Assembly (NCBI GenBank): GCA_040776905.1
Contig: JAXGZQ010000001.1
Coordinates: 930,001-994,000 of the forward strand
DNA: 64,000 nt
DNA from: SLHU01 sp009929975
GTDB taxonomy: Bacteria; Bacillota; Clostridia; Saccharofermentanales; UBA5734
Reading direction: 5' to 3'
Shown: positions 7,993-16,162 of the stretch, one piece after another
How the letters are laid out: every line of letters begins with the position of its first letter
How positions within the stretch are numbered: position 1 is the first letter of the stretch
Translations under genes and position numbers: made by a program
Notes under the pieces: generated by a model
Seen by the model: the letters and a program-made list of their open reading frames with translations, nothing else
Told to the model about the DNA's origin: nothing
The model's database searches: none

Positions 7993-8622
7993 ATGGTTCA
8001 TCAACCGAATGACGCGTCTCAGTCTATCTGCCCCTGGGCGGCTTCGGATCCGCTGTACCGGCATTACCATGATCATGAATGGGGGGTGCCGCTGACGGAT
8101 GACCTGTCTCTTTTTTCGTTGCTGATGCTGGAAGCCATGCAGGCCGGGCTGAGCTGGCTGACAATTTTACGGCGGCGTGACGCGCTATTGGCTGCATTTG
8201 AACAATTCAATCCTGAGCGGTTGGCGATCTGGGGCCCCGAACAGCTTGAGCAGCAGATGCATAATCCCCTGATCATCCGCAACCGCCGCAAAATCGAAGC
8301 CGCCGTTACCAATGCCCGGGCGTTCCTTCGTCTGCGGCAGCATACCACGTTCAGTCAATTCCTCTGGTCCTTTGTCGGCGGACAGCCACAGATCAGCCAA
8401 TGGCAGGATATGCGGCAGGTTCCGACTGCCACTGAGGCATCTCGGGCGATGAGCCAGGCATTGAAACAACAGGGATTTGTCTTTGCCGGCCCGGTCATCT
8501 GCTATGCCTTCATGCAGTCAGCCGGGCTGGTCTGGGACCACCTCGCGGATTGTCCGCGCTGGTCCTGGTGCCGGTCCGTTGATTACCGGAAACTCTGGCC
8601 GGACTCAGCCAGACGAGAATAG
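7993..8622 (+). CDS. tag: DNA-3-methyladenine glycosylase I
   Basis: A 209-residue Tag-family base-excision enzyme that removes 3-methyladenine from alkylated DNA. The N-terminal CPWAASDPLYRHYHDHEWGVP is the family signature; its Cys and the His of HDHEWG, with the C-terminal His and Cys of DHLADC, correspond to the structural zinc site. LEAMQAGLSWLTILRRR and LIIRNRRKIEAAVTNA match the helix-hairpin-helix glycosylase core. An AGGAG site precedes the ATG. It leads a plus-strand cluster with a GDPD and an MFS transporter 44 bp and then 3 bp apart. The grouping has no obvious repair logic. Confidence 0.95.
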   Translation: MVHQPNDASQSICPWAASDPLYRHYHDHEWGVPLTDDLSLFSLLMLEAMQAGLSWLTILRRRDALLAAFEQFNPERLAIWGPEQLEQQMHNPLIIRNRRKIEAAVTNARAFLRLRQHTTFSQFLWSFVGGQPQISQWQDMRQVPTATEASRAMSQALKQQGFVFAGPVICYAFMQSAGLVWDHLADCPRWSWCRSVDYRKLWPDSARRE

Positions 8623-8666
8623 ATCATGAATGAGCCGGCCAGACCGCCGGTCAGAAGGAGGAACTC

Positions 8667-9416
8667 ATGTCAGTCAGAATATGGGCGCACCGCGGAGCGA
8701 GTCAATTGGCCGCGGAAAACACGATGGCCGCCTTTGACCTGGCCGTCCGGCTGGGTGCGGATGGCATCGAGCTGGATGTCATGCGGACAGCAGATGGTGT
8801 GCTCGTCGTCACGCATGACGAGAATTGCCAGCGGGTCACCGGCCAATCAGGCGATATTCGACGAATGACCTTCACTGAACTGCGTCGTCTGAATTTCGCC
8901 GCGCATCGGCCGGAACATGAGCCGCAGGTCATCCCGACGCTGGATGATGTTCTGGATTTGCTTGCGCCGACCGGCCTCGAACTGAACATCGAGCTGAAAA
9001 ACAGCCTTTATTTTGATCCCGGCCTGGAAGACGCCGTGATCCAGCGGGTCCGGCAGAAAAAAATGAATGACCGGGTCATTCTCTCCTCATTCAACCACTA
9101 TTCCATGCAGACCGCCGCCCGGTTGGATCCGGAAATTCGCTGCGCGATTCTGTACAGCTGCGAGCTGGTTGACGCAGCCGGCTATGCGGGGAGGCTGGGC
9201 GCGAAGGCGATTCATCCGATGTATGCCGGTCTGCAGGTCCCCGACCTGATCCGCTCGTGCCATGAAGCCGGCATCGCTGTGAATACCTGGACGGTCAATA
9301 TCCCGGATCATATCAGGATGGTCTTGAAATCCGGTGCTGATGCCATCATCACCGATGTACCGGATCTCGCGCTCTCATTGCGTGATCAGCAGAACCCGTC
9401 AGTTGTGGAGGTATGA
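8667..9416 (+). CDS. Glycerophosphodiester phosphodiesterase
   Basis: A 249-residue GDPD-family TIM barrel. Family residues are all visible: HRGASQLAAENTMAAF at 8-23 (catalytic His and metal Glu), GADGIELDV (metal Glu/Asp) and VTHDE (second catalytic His). C-terminal NTWTVN and GADAIITDVPD complete the barrel. It hydrolyses glycerophosphodiesters to glycerol-3-phosphate and alcohol. There is no signal peptide, so it is cytoplasmic, like UgpQ. AGAAGGAGG precedes the ATG. The MFS gene begins 3 bp after its stop, suggesting that the two are co-expressed and perhaps that the transporter supplies a substrate. Confidence 0.93.
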   Translation: MSVRIWAHRGASQLAAENTMAAFDLAVRLGADGIELDVMRTADGVLVVTHDENCQRVTGQSGDIRRMTFTELRRLNFAAHRPEHEPQVIPTLDDVLDLLAPTGLELNIELKNSLYFDPGLEDAVIQRVRQKKMNDRVILSSFNHYSMQTAARLDPEIRCAILYSCELVDAAGYAGRLGAKAIHPMYAGLQVPDLIRSCHEAGIAVNTWTVNIPDHIRMVLKSGADAIITDVPDLALSLRDQQNPSVVEV

Positions 9417-9419
9417 GCC

Positions 9420-10697
9420 ATGAAGCTTGATTACAAAAAAACGTTTCTCATCGGATTCGGTTTCTTCGCCAGTTCCCTGGCCTGGAGCATCTACAACAGT
9501 TTTGTTCCCCTGATGCTCGAGGAGCGCTTTCTGGCCAGCACGGCCATCATCGGCTTCATCATGACGATTGACAACATTTTCGGCGTCATCTTCCAGCCGC
9601 TTTTCGGACAGCTGAGTGACCGGACGCGGACACGCTTCGGACGGCGGATGCCGTATATCATGCTCGGCATCCCGACCTGCGCGGCCGCGTTCATCTTCAT
9701 CCCCCGCATGCCGACGCTGTTTGCCATGATGGCAGTCATCATCGCCTTCAATCTGATCATGTCGTTCTGGCGCTCCCCGGTGGTCGCCCTGATGCCCGAT
9801 CTGACACCATCACCCCTGCGCAGCAAGGCAAATGGCATCATCAACCTGATGGGCGGGGTCGGCAGTATCATCGCGTTTTTTGTCGGCGGACTTCTGGCCA
9901 AGGCCGGCGGCTACAACGCACCGTTCCTGATGGGTGCCGCCGTCATGCTGGCAGCGCTGATCATTCTCTTCACGTTCATCAAGGAGCCTGACAGCCGAAA
10001 GCTGGGGCGACAGCTGGATACAGCCAATCAGATGCTCAGCCGGGACGACACGGCTCAAACCGGGACGAAAGCGGACCTGAGTGTTCACCGCCATCTGAGC
10101 CGGCCGGAGAAAGTCAGCCTTTTCGCGCTGCTTCTGGCCATCTTTTTCTGGTTCTGCGGTTATAACGCGGTTGAGACTTTCTTTACGCTGTACGCGACAC
10201 AGACGCTTGGAATCAGCGGTGGGGACGCCGCGATGACATTGACCCTGTTTTCTCTCGCGTTGGTTGCCTTCGCGCTGCCGGCAGGTATCCTGGCCGGCCG
10301 CTTCGGCCGCCGGCGGATGATTTTGATCGGGCTGGTCGGTATGATTATCGCCTTCATTCCGATGCTGTTTATCGAGAATCTCTGGATTCTCCGCCTTCTG
10401 CTCTTTCTCGGCGGCCTGTGCTGGGCCTGCATCAACATCAACTCGCTTCCCATGGTTGTTGAATTGGCCTCGCATGACCGGATCGGCAGCTATACCGGCT
10501 ACTATTACTTTTTCTCGTTCAGCGCGGCCATCGTCAGTCCGACTCTGTTCGGGCTGCTCCGCGATCTGACGGATCAATACTCCATCCTGTTCCCCTACTC
10601 AATCGCGGCATTCGCGCTTGCTTTCATCTGTATGCTGATGGTTCATCACGGCGAAGCAGAAGCCGAACCGCTGCCGGAGCAGTCAACCGTGTCATGA
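9420..10697 (+). CDS. MFS transporter, SLC45/GPH-like
   Basis: A 425-residue membrane protein with about 12 hydrophobic segments. After helix 2 it has GQLSDRTRTRFGRRMPYI, the signature loop of sugar-cation (GPH) and SLC45-type symporters, and a matching LAGRFGRRRMILIG loop in the second half. A polar loop of about 40 residues (195-235) divides the halves. Relatives carry disaccharides or glycosides with protons or sodium, but the substrate here is unknown. It lies 3 bp after the GDPD gene, so a glycerophosphodiester or a glycerol-containing compound is conceivable. Its transcript may end near the inverted repeat at 10712-10742. Confidence 0.85.
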   Translation: MKLDYKKTFLIGFGFFASSLAWSIYNSFVPLMLEERFLASTAIIGFIMTIDNIFGVIFQPLFGQLSDRTRTRFGRRMPYIMLGIPTCAAAFIFIPRMPTLFAMMAVIIAFNLIMSFWRSPVVALMPDLTPSPLRSKANGIINLMGGVGSIIAFFVGGLLAKAGGYNAPFLMGAAVMLAALIILFTFIKEPDSRKLGRQLDTANQMLSRDDTAQTGTKADLSVHRHLSRPEKVSLFALLLAIFFWFCGYNAVETFFTLYATQTLGISGGDAAMTLTLFSLALVAFALPAGILAGRFGRRRMILIGLVGMIIAFIPMLFIENLWILRLLLFLGGLCWACININSLPMVVELASHDRIGSYTGYYYFFSFSAAIVSPTLFGLLRDLTDQYSILFPYSIAAFALAFICMLMVHHGEAEAEPLPEQSTVS

Positions 10698-10711
10698 CAG
10701 GCAGAATTCCG

Positions 10712-10742
10712 CCAACTTATTTCCGTTGCGGTTATAAGTTGG
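10712..10742. promoter_or_regulatory. Inverted repeat before the ROK regulator gene
   Basis: CCAACTTAT and its exact reverse complement ATAAGTTGG are separated by 13 bp. The element lies 60 bp upstream of the ROK-type regulator. It could be that regulator's operator or a weak terminator for the MFS gene; no T-run follows. Confidence 0.45.
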
Positions 10743-10803
10743 ACACGGTATCGTGTAGAGAAGTAGAGAAAGGGATACGACCAGTCAGAAAGGAGTCACA
10801 GCC

Positions 10804-11955
10804 ATGATCGCCGATGAATCAAGTCTCCGCAGCGGCGGTGATCAGATCCGGACACTCTTCACCCTGATCAGACAGCAGGACGGCATCACCCGGCAGCAGT
10901 TATCAGACCGGCTGCAGATTCCGGCCACAACACTGAACCGCCTGATCAACCGGCTGATGAATCTCGGACTGATCCAGGAGGCCGGACTGGCGGATTCTTC
11001 CGGCGGAAGACGGCCCAGTCTGTATTCGATCGCTGAAACACCGTACCGTCTTCTCGGTCTGGATATTTCCGCTGCCCGCAGCCAGCTGGTCCTGATCAAT
11101 CTCCGACTCGTCATTCTCGATCAGGTCGACTTGCCCGGACTGGCTGAATTACTGGCAGCAGGTCTCATCGAACAGATTTCTGACGCCATCGGCCGACTTC
11201 TCGAGCGCCAGTCGGTTGAGGCGGTTCATGTTCTCGGTCTGGGCATCGGCTGGGCGGCCGCGGCGGATCAGGATCCGGACGGTGCTCCCGACCGGCTGCC
11301 GGTGTATCTCCGGGATCTGCTCAGCCGGATCACATCATCATGGAATTTTCCCGTCTCAACCGTACGCGGCGCTGATGCCGCGCTGTATGCCGGACTCTGG
11401 CTTGACCGCAGTCTGTCCGACCGGCATCTGCTCTATTTCTCGATCGGGAGAAACATCCGGGCCGGCCTGGCCTGGCAGGGGCAGTTTCACCAGACCGGTC
11501 TGACAACCGATCAGGTCAACCGGCTGAAGCTCGGCATCAACCGGCAGGGGGGCGCCCGTGAACTGGGACAGATCGCGACCCAGCCAGCGATGCTTGAACG
11601 ATACCGCCAGCTAAAAAAAGAAGCTTCGTTGTCCTGGCTGGATTTTTGCGGCGCGGCGGGAAAAGGTAAAAAGAAAGCTCTGCAGGTGATGAGAGAAGCC
11701 GCCCGGGCAGTCTCGGTCGCGGTCTACAACGCGTCACTGATCACGGCGACGGATGATCTGCTGCTCGGCGGACCGGCGCTGAACGACTCACCGGAGCTGG
11801 AAGCGATGATTCGCGGCGAACTGTCAGATCTGATCGAGGATCGTGGCACTCCCCGATTGCTGGATCAGCCGCACCACGATCGTCTGATGGCGGTCGGGGC
11901 AGCCGCCTACGCGCTCGAACAGATGATGGATCATCGACTGGGGACTGACTCATGA
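10804..11955 (+). CDS. ROK-family transcriptional regulator, degenerate kinase domain
   Basis: A 383-residue protein. Residues 10-75 are a winged helix (LFTLIRQQDGITRQQLSDRLQIPATTLNRLINRL with wing SSGGRRPSLYSI), as in NagC/XylR repressors. The rest is a ROK-like actin-fold domain. The phosphate loop DxGGT is replaced by GLDISAARSQ, and the CxCGxxGCLE zinc motif of ROK proteins is absent, so it is probably a ligand sensor without kinase activity, or has lost sugar binding. AAAGGAG precedes the ATG. Its stop overlaps the first CHR gene by 4 bp, so regulator and transporter are co-translated. The ligand is unknown. Confidence 0.8.
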   Translation: MIADESSLRSGGDQIRTLFTLIRQQDGITRQQLSDRLQIPATTLNRLINRLMNLGLIQEAGLADSSGGRRPSLYSIAETPYRLLGLDISAARSQLVLINLRLVILDQVDLPGLAELLAAGLIEQISDAIGRLLERQSVEAVHVLGLGIGWAAAADQDPDGAPDRLPVYLRDLLSRITSSWNFPVSTVRGADAALYAGLWLDRSLSDRHLLYFSIGRNIRAGLAWQGQFHQTGLTTDQVNRLKLGINRQGGARELGQIATQPAMLERYRQLKKEASLSWLDFCGAAGKGKKKALQVMREAARAVSVAVYNASLITATDDLLLGGPALNDSPELEAMIRGELSDLIEDRGTPRLLDQPHHDRLMAVGAAAYALEQMMDHRLGTDS

Positions 11956-12596
11956 CGCACCTGGCACCGGAAGACCGTCTCAAACCACGTTTTCTGCTCC
12001 AGTTATTTCTGGTGTTTTTCCGGATCGGCCTCTTTACCTTTGGCGGTGGCTACGCGATGATTCCGTTGATTGAACGCACGATCATCGAGCGGAAGCGATG
12101 GCTGGCACAAGATGAACTGCTGGACATCCTGACGATCGCCCAGACCATGCCGGGTCCGATCGCCGTCAATGCCGCCGCCCTCACGGGCCACCGGCTGAGC
12201 AGGCGGCGGGGCGCCGTTGTCGCGATGGTCGGCTGTGCGCTGCCATCGGTCCTGGTCATTCTGGTCATTGCCGTCTTCCTGAAGCGTGTTCAAAGCGATC
12301 CGACCGTCCAGCATATTTTTCTCGGGGTCCGCGCTGCCGTCACAGCGCTGATCCTCTACGCGGCACTGCGGCTCGGCCGCCGTGCGATCAAGGACTGGCC
12401 TTCGCTGCTGATCGCACTGTTCACGGTCATTCTGGTATTTTTCTGTGATGTTCATCCGCTGCTGACGATCATCGGCGGAATTCTTCTCGGCATGAGCCTG
12501 CTGCGTCTGGCACCCGCTTTTTCCAGGCGTCAGGTGAATCGGCAAACGGGTCAGGAAGGCGACTCTGAGTCAACGACGAAAGGAGCTGGCTCATGA
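11952..12596 (+). CDS. CHR (chromate transporter) family protein, half 1
   Basis: A 214-residue single CHR domain with about six hydrophobic segments. It carries the motif FFRIGLFTFGGGYAMIPLIER and TIAQTMPGPIAVNAAALTGHR. Short CHR proteins occur as adjacent pairs whose members have opposite membrane orientation and act together. Chromate export is the founding function; in anaerobic Clostridia the physiological substrate is not established and could be another anion. It overlaps both neighbours by 4 bp (ROK regulator upstream, second CHR gene downstream). Confidence 0.9.
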   Translation: MTHLAPEDRLKPRFLLQLFLVFFRIGLFTFGGGYAMIPLIERTIIERKRWLAQDELLDILTIAQTMPGPIAVNAAALTGHRLSRRRGAVVAMVGCALPSVLVILVIAVFLKRVQSDPTVQHIFLGVRAAVTALILYAALRLGRRAIKDWPSLLIALFTVILVFFCDVHPLLTIIGGILLGMSLLRLAPAFSRRQVNRQTGQEGDSESTTKGAGS

Positions 12597-13186
12597 AGCT
12601 TCTGTGGGATCTGATCATCACATTTTTTAAGTTGGGGCTATTCAGTTTCGGTGGCGGCTATGCCATGATCACGCTGATTCAGCGGGAGATCGAACAGCAT
12701 GGCTGGCTGACCGACAGCCAGTTTGCCGATATCGTTTCAATCGCCGAAATGACACCGGGTCCTGTCGCTGTCAACGCCGCGACCTATGTCGGTTATGAGA
12801 CAGCCGGACTGGCCGGCGGGCTGGTCGCTTCCGCGGCCGTCATTCTGCCGTCTTTGCTGCTTGTGCTGAGTGTATCCGGCTTCATTTTCCGCTGGCAGAA
12901 ACATCGCCTCATGATCATGAGCTTCTACGGGCTGCGTCCTGTCGTGATCGGTCTGATTTTTACCGCTTCACTGGTGATCGGCCGGACGGCTCTTTTGTCC
13001 GTTCCGGAGAATGGCAGCTGGCTGAGCCTGCTTCGTTCAAAGCCGTTCCAGGCGGTCAACCCCGTATCTCTGATCATTTTCCTGTTGACACTGGCCGCCT
13101 GCCGCTACAGCCGGATTCACCCGCTGCTGATCATCGGCCTGGCCGGCCTGGCCGGCGGTGTACTGTACCAATTGGGCCTGTTCTGA
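12593..13186 (+). CDS. CHR (chromate transporter) family protein, half 2
   Basis: A 197-residue CHR domain, partner of the preceding gene. It has FFKLGLFSFGGGYAMITLIQRE and SIAEMTPGPVAVNAATYVGYETAG, the second-half versions of the CHR motifs. The 4-bp overlap and the fused double-domain forms in other bacteria indicate a heteromeric transporter with half 1. It is the last gene of this plus-strand transcript, which runs toward the convergent fmdB-like gene 49 bp away with no clear terminator between. Confidence 0.9.
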   Translation: MKLLWDLIITFFKLGLFSFGGGYAMITLIQREIEQHGWLTDSQFADIVSIAEMTPGPVAVNAATYVGYETAGLAGGLVASAAVILPSLLLVLSVSGFIFRWQKHRLMIMSFYGLRPVVIGLIFTASLVIGRTALLSVPENGSWLSLLRSKPFQAVNPVSLIIFLLTLAACRYSRIHPLLIIGLAGLAGGVLYQLGLF

Positions 13187-13234
13187 CCACAGGCGCTGGA
13201 GATCTGGCTGACCTTCAAACGCTCCTGCTGTTTC

Positions 13235-13477
13235 TCAGCGCCAGCTGCCACCGGGCAGACTGCAGCTGCCACCACAGCAGCCCTCGTCGCCGATGGTCGG
13301 GCAGCTGTCACAGCCGCTGCCGCGCTGCTGAATGATATTGACCCTTTTATAAACAGTCACCAGCCGGTCGGAACCGCATGACGGACAAGTCATCGTTCCG
13401 CTGACCCGTTCCTCTACGGTCGCCTTAATATTGGACTCGGTCTGGCAGGCTTCACATCTCAGATCATAATATGGCAT
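13235..13477 (-). CDS. FmdB-type zinc-ribbon protein with Cys-rich tail
   Basis: An 80-residue protein beginning MPYYDLRCEACQTE, the FmdB/CxxC_CxxC signature. Two knuckles (CEAC and CPSC) should bind one zinc. After a short linker it ends in a tail with CDSC, CCGGSC and Gly, which may hold a second metal. FmdB-type proteins are named as regulators, but their function is poorly known. GAGGAG precedes the ATG. It is convergent with the CHR pair and followed by the MATE gene on the opposite side in the same orientation. Confidence 0.85.
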   Translation of the reverse strand: MPYYDLRCEACQTESNIKATVEERVSGTMTCPSCGSDRLVTVYKRVNIIQQRGSGCDSCPTIGDEGCCGGSCSLPGGSWR

Positions 13478-13532
13478 GGTATTGCTCCTCAGATCATGTA
13501 CTTTTCCGGCCGCGGCGGTTGACGGACATGGA

Positions 13533-14927
13533 TCAGGGCATTCGCGCCGGATCAGTCCGGACCATGGATTTATTTTTCCAGCGGCCCTTTATATAATACG
13601 GGATAACGATCAAAAGGCCAAGCAGCCAGCCGAGCGGGAAACTGAAAAACATATTGTCACGCCCGAAAGCCGCGGCCAGCCAGTAGGCCAGCGGAACGCG
13701 GGCCAGCCAGAGGGACGCCATTGAGGCCAGCAGAGGAATGACCGATTCACCGGCGCCCCGCAGTGTGCCGTTCAGCAGAAACAAGGCCGCCAGCAGAAAA
13801 TAGAACGGCACGACCCGGTACAGGTATTGCTCGCCGGCTGCCACCACCGCCTGGTCCTGTGTGAACATCCGCATCAGGGGACCCGCCAGAACGAGGATAA
13901 GACCACAAATCAGAACACAGACGATCAGTGACATCCACATGGCCGAGCGCAGGCCGTGTTTAACCCGGTCGATCCGGCCGGCTCCGATGTTCTGTCCGAC
14001 ATAGGTTGTGATCGCGGTGGAAAATGTCAGCATCGGCAGAAAGGCAAAGGAGTCAATTTTGTTGGCCCCGTTAAACCCCGCCATGAAAACAGCCTGATAA
14101 CTGTTGATCAGACTCTGCATCACCATGGTGCCCAGCGAAAACATCATATTCTGGATACCGGCAGGCAAACCCAGCCGGATGCTGTCGAATAAAATCGCCC
14201 GGTCATAGATCAGCCCGTGCCAGCTGAGACGGAACATGCTCTGATGCCGGTTGATATGATACAGGCCAAAGGCGAAGGCAATCACCTGGGAGATGACGGT
14301 CGCCCAGGCAACACCGGCGACACCCCAGGAAAAAACTCCGACAAACAGCAGATCGAGCAGAATATTCGTCACGGTCGCGATCGCCAGATACGTGACCGGC
14401 GAGCGGCTGTCGCCGAGACCCTGCAGAATCCCGCTGTTGATATTATAGCCAAAACTGGCCAGCGTCCCGATAAAGATGATCTGCATATAGGTCGTTGAAA
14501 ACTGCAGGATATCAGCAGGCGTATTGATCAGAACCAGCAGAGGCCGGCTGATCAGAAGTCCGAGCAGGGTCACAGGAAGCGCGGCGATAAACATCGAAAC
14601 GTAAATGGTATCGACCGATTTTTTGACACTGTGCGCGTCACCGGCACCGAAATACTGGGAGATGATGATACTCGCGCCCATCCCGATTCCCATGAACAGC
14701 GAGTTGATCAGAAAGATGATCGGAAATGTGGTACCGACCGCAGCCAGGGCGTCGATACCGATCAAGTTGCCGACAACCATACTGTCGACAATATTGTAAA
14801 GCTGCTGCAGGATATTGCCAACCAGCAGCGGCAAAGCGAATTTGAGGATCAGACGCCAAGGCGTTCCCTGTGTCATATCCAGCACGGTTCGGCGTGAACG
14901 CCCGGTCTGGACAGTCTTATCGCCCAT
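13533..14927 (-). CDS. MATE family efflux transporter
   Basis: A 464-residue, 12-helix MATE protein. Early segments LPLLVGNILQQLYNIVDSMVVGNLIGIDALAAVG and IGMGASIIISQYFGAGD are characteristic of the DinF/NorM superfamily, repeated in the second half by FNGANKIDSFAFLP and YVGQNIGAGRIDRVKHGL. It exchanges drugs or metabolites for Na+ or H+; the substrate cannot be inferred. GGAGGG precedes the ATG. The upstream ElaA-type GNAT ends one base before the start, so the two are probably co-transcribed. Confidence 0.93.
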   Translation of the reverse strand: MGDKTVQTGRSRRTVLDMTQGTPWRLILKFALPLLVGNILQQLYNIVDSMVVGNLIGIDALAAVGTTFPIIFLINSLFMGIGMGASIIISQYFGAGDAHSVKKSVDTIYVSMFIAALPVTLLGLLISRPLLVLINTPADILQFSTTYMQIIFIGTLASFGYNINSGILQGLGDSRSPVTYLAIATVTNILLDLLFVGVFSWGVAGVAWATVISQVIAFAFGLYHINRHQSMFRLSWHGLIYDRAILFDSIRLGLPAGIQNMMFSLGTMVMQSLINSYQAVFMAGFNGANKIDSFAFLPMLTFSTAITTYVGQNIGAGRIDRVKHGLRSAMWMSLIVCVLICGLILVLAGPLMRMFTQDQAVVAAGEQYLYRVVPFYFLLAALFLLNGTLRGAGESVIPLLASMASLWLARVPLAYWLAAAFGRDNMFFSFPLGWLLGLLIVIPYYIKGRWKNKSMVRTDPARMP

Positions 14928-14928
14928 G

Positions 14929-15396
14929 TCAGCCCTCCATGGCGGCAGCCGGTCGTGTCATGCCGATATGCCAGATGCCGTCCTCCAGATAAGGTTCACT
15001 GTCTCTGGCAAACCCGCAGGCCGCGTAAAACCGATGCAAATGACGCTGGGCCGACAGGTGGATCGGCTGATCCGGGTACAGCCGCAGGCATTCCCTGACG
15101 GCGGCCGACATCAGCTGATAACCAAGTCCGCGCCCACGTTGTTCCGGCGCGACAACAACACGGCCGATCACCGGGGTTTGCGCCAGCGCGCCCGGCGGCA
15201 GAATACGGGCACAGGCCGATAACGAATGATCCGCTCCGATCAGCAGAACATGACGAGCCGTCTGGTCATGATCATCACAATCCAAATAGATCGACTGTTG
15301 CTCAACTACAAAGACCCGGCTGCGTAATCTCAACAGCTCATACAGCCGGCCCGGCGATAACTGGTCAAAATCAACATAAGAAACAGACATCATCAA
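14929..15396 (-). CDS. ElaA-type GNAT acetyltransferase
   Basis: A 155-residue GNAT with the ElaA pattern: LYELLRLRSRVFVVEQ at about 18-33 and the acetyl-CoA loop VVAPEQRGRGLGYQLM at about 84-99, then HRFYAACGF. The acceptor is unknown. Several ATG codons at the start (15396, 15393, 15390) are possible; a weak GGATG site precedes them. It leads the transcript containing the MATE gene. Confidence 0.85.
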   Translation of the reverse strand: MMMSVSYVDFDQLSPGRLYELLRLRSRVFVVEQQSIYLDCDDHDQTARHVLLIGADHSLSACARILPPGALAQTPVIGRVVVAPEQRGRGLGYQLMSAAVRECLRLYPDQPIHLSAQRHLHRFYAACGFARDSEPYLEDGIWHIGMTRPAAAMEG

Positions 15397-15405
15397 TCAT
15401 CACAT

Positions 15406-15424
15406 CCAGCCGGCAGCCGGCTGG
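15406..15424. repeat. Palindrome similar to the one at 7860-7881
   Basis: CCAGCCGG, a 3-bp centre, then CCGGCTGG. Read on the minus strand it begins GTACCAGCCGG, as does the element at 7860. It lies between the ECF S-component stop and the ElaA gene start. No T-run follows, so termination is uncertain. Confidence 0.45.
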
Positions 15425-15454
15425 TACCACCTTATGCTCAGTTTACAAAAGGGA

Positions 15455-16162
15455 TTATAGCAGATCCCGGCTGAGTCCGTACTTCGTTTTCAACCGTTCA
15501 ATCTTTTTCAGCCAGGGGTGGTAAAACAAAAGAAGAAAAACCAGGGTGGAACCGGCATGCAGCAAGTCAACCGGAAGACTGGCCAGATAGACCGTCAAGG
15601 CGGCCGGCCAGTTGAATGGCCGGACAAATCCGGCGACCACCCAGACATTGAGCAGGGCACCATAAACAAATGAAATCAGGACACCATAGGCATAAACCGC
15701 GACCGGCCGGCGGAACAGCCCCGCCTGCCTCAACCGTCCGGCCAGCCAGCCAGCCAGGCCCCAGGCAAACATCTGCCAGGGGGTCCACGGACCCTGGCCA
15801 AGCAGGAGGTTGGAGGCCAATGCCGTCAGCGAGCCGGTCAGGAACCCGGCCTGCGGTCCAAGCGCGATACCGCTGATGATCACGATCGCTGTCACAGGCT
15901 GAATATTCGGCAGAGCCGTCAGCAGCGTACGGCCGATCATCGCAATAACACTCAACACGACAATCGGCACCATATCACGCGGCCGCGGCCTGCGCTGCTC
16001 AAACCGGGCAAAAAACGGCAGCATCGCCAGCGCGAGGACGAGAAAACTGATCAGGGCGGTCTGCTCAACCTGCCGGATCACCGCCAGAACCAGAAGCAGT
16101 GGAGCACCAAGCAATGCGACGGGCTCGGCCCAGATAAGCAGTCGGTTCAGACGATCTGGCAT
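15455..16162 (-). CDS. ECF transporter S component, probably cobalamin
   Basis: A 235-residue protein with about six hydrophobic segments and a charged C-terminus. The segment ALGPQAGFLTGSLTALASNLLLGQGPWTPWQMFAWGLAGWLAG is typical of the S components related to CbrT/CblT. S components bind the vitamin within the membrane. It is the last gene of a five-gene operon under a cobalamin riboswitch, so cobalamin or a corrinoid is the expected substrate. The start overlaps the fused ATPase gene by 16 bp, with GAGGATG upstream. A lower-axial-ligand precursor such as dimethylbenzimidazole is a less likely alternative. Confidence 0.85.
   Translation of the reverse strand: MPDRLNRLLIWAEPVALLGAPLLLVLAVIRQVEQTALISFLVLALAMLPFFARFEQRRPRPRDMVPIVVLSVIAMIGRTLLTALPNIQPVTAIVIISGIALGPQAGFLTGSLTALASNLLLGQGPWTPWQMFAWGLAGWLAGRLRQAGLFRRPVAVYAYGVLISFVYGALLNVWVVAGFVRPFNWPAALTVYLASLPVDLLHAGSTLVFLLLFYHPWLKKIERLKTKYGLSRDLL

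Noticed and set aside
9810..10577. 255-codon minus-strand frame within the MFS gene
   Set aside because: Composition is rich in Gln/Glu/Arg as expected for the antisense of a membrane protein; no motif and no ribosome site.
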